Translations under genes and position numbers: made by a program
Assembly: GCF_001043915.1 (NCBI RefSeq)
Contig: NZ_LABX01000153.1
Location: 1 to 34,755 of the forward strand
Direction of reading: 5' to 3'
Source of the DNA: Methylobacterium aquaticum
GTDB lineage: Bacteria; Pseudomonadota; Alphaproteobacteria; Rhizobiales; Beijerinckiaceae
DNA: 34,755 bases
Notes under the pieces: model-generated
What the model was told of the DNA's origin: nothing
Seen by the model: only the letters and a program-made list of their open reading frames with translations
Databases searched by the model: none
In this document: positions 30,074 through 34,755 of the stretch, piece by piece
Position numbering within the stretch: position 1 is the first letter of the stretch
Layout of the letters: every line of letters starts with the position of its first letter

Positions 30074-32500
30074 ATGGCCCTTCTGCGCACCGTCGACCGG
30101 GCCCTCGACGGTCCGTGGGACATGATCGTCACCGAACCCGGCGCCTGCGCCGGCCCGGGCGATCTCGACACGCTCACCGGATTCATCCCCGCCCCGGTCC
30201 CCGGCACCGCGGCCGGCGCCCTGCGCGCGGCCGGCCGATGGTCGGATGCGGTGCCGACGCCGCTGCACGGCTCCGACATCTGGTACCGCACGACACTCTC
30301 GGGCAATGGCCGCGAGATCCTCCGCTTCGAGGGGCTGGCGACGCTCTGCGAAATCTGGCTCGACGGCCACCTCCTGCTCAGCTCCCGCTCGATGTTCCTC
30401 GCCCACGAGATCGCGGTCGATCTCGACGGCCGCCATACCCTCGCGCTCGCCTTCCGCTCGCTGGCGCAGGATCTCGCCCGGCCGCACAAGCGCGGCCGCT
30501 GGCGGCCGCAGCTCGCCACCCCCGGATCGCTGCGCCACGCCCGCACCACCTTGCTCGGCTTCATGCCGGGCTGGTGCCCGAGCGTCGACGCCGTCGGCCC
30601 CTACCGGCCGATCACCCGGAGAGGGGAGGGGGGGCGGCCCACCGGCATCGACCTGCGGGCGAGCGTCGAGGACGGGACCGGGATCCTGGCCGCCGGCCTG
30701 ACCCTGCCGGCGGGCGGCGGCCCCGTCATCCTCCGCTGCGACGGCCGCGAGAGCGTGCTCACCGAGACCACACCGGGCCGGTTCGAAGGCCGGCTGGCGC
30801 TGCCAGGCGTCGCCCTGTGGTGGCCACACACCCATGGCGAGCCGCGCCTGCACGCCGTCACGGTCGAGGCCGGGGGCGAGACGTTCGATCTCGGCCGGGT
30901 CGGATTCCGCACCGTCACGATGCGGCGCACCTTCGCGGACGGCCTGAGCCTCGCGGTCAACGGTGTGCCGGTCTTCTGCCGGGGCGCCTGCTGGACCCCG
31001 CCCGATCTCGTCGGTCTGCCGGGCGACCGCGACGCCTATGCCCCGCTCCTCGCCCTCGCGGTCGAGGCCGGCATGACCATGATCCGGGTCGGCGGCACGA
31101 TGCTGTACGAGGGCCAGGCTTTCCACGACCTGTGCGACGAATGCGGCCTCCTGGTCTGGCAGGACCTGATGCTGGCGAATTTCGATTATCCGACCGACGA
31201 TCCCGCCTTCCGGTCGGCGCTCGGGTCCGAGATCGCGCAACTCCTCGACCGGCTCCAGGCTTCGCCCTCGCTCTGCGTCGTCGGCGGCGGCAGCGAGGTC
31301 GAGCAGCAGGCGGCGATGCTGGGCTTTCCGGAATCAGCCTGGCGCGCCCGGGCGGTGGAGGCGATGCTGCGCGAGGCCGTCGCCGCGCGCCGGCCGGACC
31401 TCGTCGTGGTGCCGAACTCGCCCTCGGGCGGCGACCTGCCGTTCTCCACGAATGCGGGCGTGACCCACTATTATGGCGTGGGCGCCTATTGCCGCCCGTT
31501 CGAGGATGCCCGCCGGGCCGAGGTGCGCTTCGCCTCCGAGTGCCTCGCCTTCGCCAACGTGCCGGACCCGGTCTCCTTGACGGAAGCGGGCCTGACCGAC
31601 CCGCGCGATCCCGCCTGGGCCCGCTTCGTCCCGCGCGACCGCGGCGCCGACTGGGACTTCGAGGGCGTGCGCGACCATTACGTCGGCGCCCTCTACGGCG
31701 TCGACCCGGAGGCCCTGCGCCGCGACGATCCCGAGCGCTACCTGACCCTCGGCCGCGCGGCCGTCGCCGAGGTGATGGAGGCGACCTTCGCCGAGTGGCG
31801 CCGCAACGGCTCGATCACCGCCGGCGGCCTGGTCTGGCTCTACCGCGACCTCGCTCCGGGGGCGGGCTGGGGCGTGGTCGACGTGACGGGGCGGCCGAAA
31901 TCGGCCTGGTACGCCCTCAAGCGCGCCTTCCGGCCGGTCCAGGCCGTGCTGTCGGACGAGGGGCTGAACGGCCTCCACGCCCATCTGATCAACGAGACCG
32001 CCGAGGCGATCGACGCCACCCTCACGCTGACCTTCGCCACAGCCGCCGGCAAGGCCGTGGCGAAGGCTGAGCGGGCCTTGACGCTCGGGCCCCGCGCGAC
32101 GGTCTCGCTCTCCTCGGCCACTCTCCTCGGCCGCTTCTTCGATGCGACCGTGGCCTACCGCTTCGGCCCGGCGGCGCACGACCTGGCGCATCTGCGGCTT
32201 TGCCGCACCGATGGGACATTCCTCGCCGAGGCGTTCCAATTCCCGGTCGGGCGGGACGCGGAACCGCGGGAGATCGGCCTCTCCGCTGCTGTCGTCGACG
32301 ACGGCGGCGATGTCGTGCTGCGCATCGCGACGGAGCGGCATGCCCGCGGGGTGCATGTCATGCTCGACGGCGCAGGGCGCCCGTCAGACAACTGGTTCCC
32401 TCTGGCACCGAGGGGAGAACGCCGTCTCACCTTCATCGGTGCCGAGCGGCCGTGCGGGACGGTGCGGGCGGTGAATGGGAGCGAGGTGGTGCGGTTCTGA
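30074..32500 (+). CDS. Glycoside hydrolase family 2 protein (beta-mannosidase-like)
   Basis: 808 aa with the GH2 order: sugar-binding jelly-roll (LDGPWDM ... IWYRTTLSG ... EIWLDGHLLLSSRSMFLAHE), an Ig-like domain (PGVALWWPHTHGEPRLHAVT) and a TIM barrel from about residue 295. In the barrel, AGMTMIRVGGTMLYEGQAFH and GLLVWQDLMLANFDYP are typical of mannosidases. LCVVGGGSEVEQ carries the acid/base Glu (about 405) and VRFASECLAF the likely nucleophile Glu (about 487). WYALKRAFRPVQAVL is the usual end of the barrel. No signal peptide, so cytoplasmic. It follows the aminoacyl-carrier operon after a 448-bp repeat-filled gap, and members of this set are seen together in rhizobia. It converges with the kinase gene with no gap. 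Confidence 0.88.
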   Translation: MALLRTVDRALDGPWDMIVTEPGACAGPGDLDTLTGFIPAPVPGTAAGALRAAGRWSDAVPTPLHGSDIWYRTTLSGNGREILRFEGLATLCEIWLDGHLLLSSRSMFLAHEIAVDLDGRHTLALAFRSLAQDLARPHKRGRWRPQLATPGSLRHARTTLLGFMPGWCPSVDAVGPYRPITRRGEGGRPTGIDLRASVEDGTGILAAGLTLPAGGGPVILRCDGRESVLTETTPGRFEGRLALPGVALWWPHTHGEPRLHAVTVEAGGETFDLGRVGFRTVTMRRTFADGLSLAVNGVPVFCRGACWTPPDLVGLPGDRDAYAPLLALAVEAGMTMIRVGGTMLYEGQAFHDLCDECGLLVWQDLMLANFDYPTDDPAFRSALGSEIAQLLDRLQASPSLCVVGGGSEVEQQAAMLGFPESAWRARAVEAMLREAVAARRPDLVVVPNSPSGGDLPFSTNAGVTHYYGVGAYCRPFEDARRAEVRFASECLAFANVPDPVSLTEAGLTDPRDPAWARFVPRDRGADWDFEGVRDHYVGALYGVDPEALRRDDPERYLTLGRAAVAEVMEATFAEWRRNGSITAGGLVWLYRDLAPGAGWGVVDVTGRPKSAWYALKRAFRPVQAVLSDEGLNGLHAHLINETAEAIDATLTLTFATAAGKAVAKAERALTLGPRATVSLSSATLLGRFFDATVAYRFGPAAHDLAHLRLCRTDGTFLAEAFQFPVGRDAEPREIGLSAAVVDDGGDVVLRIATERHARGVHVMLDGAGRPSDNWFPLAPRGERRLTFIGAERPCGTVRAVNGSEVVRF

Positions 32501-34405
32501 TCACTCCCCCCGCCGCAACTCCGCCAGCGGCGCCGTCAGCGTGCACACCACGCCCTCGGGCGGGTAATGCGTGGCGACCTCGCCATCGACGGTGCCGGCC
32601 AATCCCCGTTCGATCAGGCGCGAGCCGAAGCCCTTGCGGGTCGGCGGCGTCACGCGGGGACCGCCATGTTCCTGCCAGCGCAGGGCGAGCACGGGGTCGG
32701 CCGGGTCGGTGATCGTCCAGTCGAGGGTGACGTGGCCGTCGGGGCTGCGCAAGGCGCCGTACTTGACCGCGTTGGTGGCGAGTTCGTGCGCCATCAGGGC
32801 CAGCGAGAGCGCCGCCCGCGCCCCGCACGGCACCGGCGGTCCCTGGAGACGGAAGCGTCCGGGCCGGCCGTCGTCGTGGATCGCCAGCGCGCTGTCGAGC
32901 ACCGCCCGCAGGTCGGCGCCCTCGCCCTCGCCGGTCAGCAGGATGTCGTGCGCCTTGCCGAGCGCCACCAGCCGGGCCACCAGCGCCTCGCGGGCCGCCG
33001 CCGGATCGGTGGCGTTGCGCAGGGTCTGCACGGCGATGGCCTGGACCATCGCCAGGGTGTTCTTGAGCCGATGGCTCAGCTCGCGGTTGAGGATCTCCTG
33101 CTGGGCTTCCGCCGCCTTGCGGGCCGAGATGTCGTGGCTCACCGCCGCGAAGCCCTCGAAGGCCCCGCCGGCCCCCCGCAGGGCGAAGAGGCTGTAGCGC
33201 ACCGGCACCACCGCCCCGGTGGCGAGGTTGCGCAGGCGGAACTCGCCGCTCCAGGACCCAGCGGACCGGGTGGCGGGCAGGATCGTGGCGACGGCGACGG
33301 GGAGGTCGTCCGGGGTGAAGACGTCGGTCAGGCGTGCCGCCCGCGCCGCGTCCTCGCTCAGGCCCACCAGGGCCCGGCCGGCCTGGTTGAGGTAGACGAT
33401 CTGGCCATCCGCATCCGCGATGGCGATGAAATCGCTCGACTGCTCGGCAAAGAGCGCGAGGCGGCGCTCGGATTCGCGCCGCTCCGCCTCGGCGCGATGG
33501 CGCTCGGTGAGGTCGAGCATGGCGCCGATCATCCGCACCGCGCGTCCGGCCTCGTCGCGGATCACCGAGCCGCGGTCGAAGACATGCGCGTAGGAGCCGT
33601 CGGCGCGGCGGAAGCGGTACTCGTCGCTCCAGACGGTGTCGGCCCCGTCGATGACGGCATGGACCGAGGCGTCGATCCGGGCGCGGTCGTCCGGATGGAT
33701 GTGATCGATCCACCAGAGGCCGGTCGGCGCGACGTCCGCGGGGGCGTGGCCATAGGCGGTCTCCAGCGCCTCGTTCCAGAGCACGTGGTCGGTGGAGAAG
33801 TCCCAGTCCCAGATCGCGTCCCGGGTGGCCTGCGCCGCCCGGCGGTAGCGCTCCTCGGCGGCCTGCGCCACCCGCAGGGCCGTCTGATGCTCCGCCACGG
33901 CCCGGCGCAGGGCGAACTGTCCCATCACCTGGCGCGCCAGAGCCACGAGGTCGCCGGCCTCGGCGGCGGTCAGGCCCTCCGGCCGCGGGACGTAATCGAT
34001 CACGCAGAGCGTGCCGAGCACCTGTCCCCCCGGCGTGCGCAGGGGCGCCCCGGCATAGAACCGGATGCCCGGCGAGGCGGTGACGAGCGGGTTGTCGCGG
34101 GTGCGGGGATCCTCGCTCAAGTCCGGGATCACGAAGAGTGCGCCCGGATGCGTCAGAGCATGGGCGCAGACCGAGCGGCTCAGATCGGTCTGCGGGAACG
34201 GAAAGCCCGTCCGGGCCTTGAACCATTGCCGGCTGCCGGCGACCAGGCTCACCAGGGCCACCGGCGTGTCGCAGACCCGACTCGCCAGGCGCACCACGTC
34301 GTCGAATCCCTGCTCGGGCAGCGTGTCGAGAATGGCATACGAGTCGAGCGCGGCGAGGCGGTCGGGATCGCACACGGCAATTGGCGGATCGGACGGGCGG
34401 GACAT
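32501..34405 (-). CDS. GAF-PAS-PAS HWE-family sensor histidine kinase
   Basis: 634-aa soluble kinase. GAF domain about 20-165 (CDTPVALVSLVAGSRQWFKA, FYAGAPLRTPGGQVLGTLCV). First PAS with PAC about 190-310 (AIWDWDFSTDHVLWNE, DEYRFRRADGSYAHVFDRG). Second PAS about 320-435. Kinase core: phospho-acceptor NRELSHRLKNTLAMVQAIAV, N box MAHELATNAVKYGAL, and the HWE mark LRWQEHGG before GFGSRLIERGLAG. HWE kinases are abundant in Methylobacterium and often feed the PhyR/NepR/EcfG stress response, whose target promoter occurs upstream of hdeD in this window; a link is only suggested. No transmembrane segment, so it senses a cytoplasmic signal. The ATG has no clear ribosome-binding site. Confidence 0.93.
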   Translation of the reverse strand: MSRPSDPPIAVCDPDRLAALDSYAILDTLPEQGFDDVVRLASRVCDTPVALVSLVAGSRQWFKARTGFPFPQTDLSRSVCAHALTHPGALFVIPDLSEDPRTRDNPLVTASPGIRFYAGAPLRTPGGQVLGTLCVIDYVPRPEGLTAAEAGDLVALARQVMGQFALRRAVAEHQTALRVAQAAEERYRRAAQATRDAIWDWDFSTDHVLWNEALETAYGHAPADVAPTGLWWIDHIHPDDRARIDASVHAVIDGADTVWSDEYRFRRADGSYAHVFDRGSVIRDEAGRAVRMIGAMLDLTERHRAEAERRESERRLALFAEQSSDFIAIADADGQIVYLNQAGRALVGLSEDAARAARLTDVFTPDDLPVAVATILPATRSAGSWSGEFRLRNLATGAVVPVRYSLFALRGAGGAFEGFAAVSHDISARKAAEAQQEILNRELSHRLKNTLAMVQAIAVQTLRNATDPAAAREALVARLVALGKAHDILLTGEGEGADLRAVLDSALAIHDDGRPGRFRLQGPPVPCGARAALSLALMAHELATNAVKYGALRSPDGHVTLDWTITDPADPVLALRWQEHGGPRVTPPTRKGFGSRLIERGLAGTVDGEVATHYPPEGVVCTLTAPLAELRRGE

Positions 34406-34471
34406 TCAGGGCCGGCGGCTTCGGTCCCGGCTCTTACCCCGAATCCGGCCGTTGCGTCACGGGCGATCGCA

Positions 34472-34755
34472 TTAGTCGATCACCTCGACGACGCGGCGCG
34501 TCCCGGGCTCGACCAGCACCGGGTGGTCGTTGACGATGGTGTAGTTGAGGCCCTTGAGGGCGAATTCCGGCGGCACGTCGTAGTAGATCACGCCTTCGGG
34601 CGGCAGCACCGTGCCGACGCGCAACGGACCGTCGTAGCGGAAGGACGGCCGGCGCTCGCCCGCGGCGTAGATGCGAAAGCGCTCGCGCCGGTCGATGCCC
34701 AGGATGCCGTTGGCGGTGCCGACGGCGGCCCCGATGGCCCCGCCCACCACCGCCC
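34472..34755 (-). CDS. DUF1236 domain protein (5' end cut by window edge)
   Basis: The visible C-terminal 94 residues include a small Gly/Ala segment (GGAIGAAVGTANGILGI) and the DUF1236 core: VGTVLPPEGVIYYDVPPEFA, then LKGLNYTIVNDHPVLVEPGT, RRVVEVID. DUF1236 proteins are small secreted or envelope proteins of alphaproteobacteria, function unknown. The frame stays open through position 34755, so the start and any signal peptide lie outside the window. The in-frame ATG at 34750 is probably internal. Confidence 0.85.
   Translation of the reverse strand, partial: AVVGGAIGAAVGTANGILGIDRRERFRIYAAGERRPSFRYDGPLRVGTVLPPEGVIYYDVPPEFALKGLNYTIVNDHPVLVEPGTRRVVEVID

Overview
The window looks like a very GC-rich alphaproteobacterial replicon, most probably Methylobacterium or Methylorubrum. 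The reasons are the gene families (HWE histidine kinase, DUF1236, HdeD, RepA/RepB partition genes, a Bll0957-type amino acid:[carrier protein] ligase), a clear sigma-EcfG (PhyR regulon) promoter, and several dispersed palindromic repeats of rhizobial type. No tRNA, rRNA, intact insertion sequence or CRISPR array was seen. The taxonomic assignment is inferred from gene content, not from a search.

Layout. (1) Positions 1-12,728, minus strand: a long, mostly co-directional block. Transcription order is myo-inositol-1-phosphate synthase, HD-domain protein, SAM methyltransferase, Gfo/Idh oxidoreductase, YcaO-domain protein, TIM-barrel isomerase, GT4 glycosyltransferase, PIG-L deacetylase, UDG-superfamily protein, then a flippase-like membrane protein and a PhoR-type kinase cut by the left edge. 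Several junctions are 4-bp ATGA/GTGA overlaps. It reads like a small-molecule pathway that makes an inositol phosphate, glycosylates it, deacetylates it and tailors it. The front half resembles the logic of mycothiol synthesis, but no cysteine ligase is present. (2) Positions 13,059-18,348: a lytic transglycosylase, a convergent EmrA/EmrB efflux pair, and an HdeD protein under a sigma-EcfG promoter. (3) Positions 18,349-23,266: dispersed repeats, a small conserved-looking protein, a UPF0178 protein, an FdhF/YdeP-type molybdopterin oxidoreductase, a 16-bp tandem repeat, a candidate small RNA with a strong terminator, and two small proteins. (4) Positions 23,351-25,614: repA-repB partition genes without repC, with two perfect parS-like palindromes inside the repB reading frame.

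(5) Positions 26,171-32,500, plus strand: acyl carrier protein, acyl-CoA dehydrogenase-like flavoprotein, class-II-synthetase-like amino acid:[ACP] ligase, DUF1839 protein and, after a hairpin-rich spacer, a GH2 beta-mannosidase-like protein. The first four genes are tightly coupled. The set suggests loading an amino acid onto a free-standing carrier protein, oxidising it there and passing it to an acceptor. The acceptor and product are unknown. (6) Positions 32,501-34,755: a GAF-PAS-PAS HWE sensor kinase and a DUF1236 protein cut by the right edge.

The most promising leads are the inositol/YcaO cluster, the aminoacyl-carrier-protein operon, the parS sites embedded in repB, and the candidate small RNA after the oxidoreductase gene.
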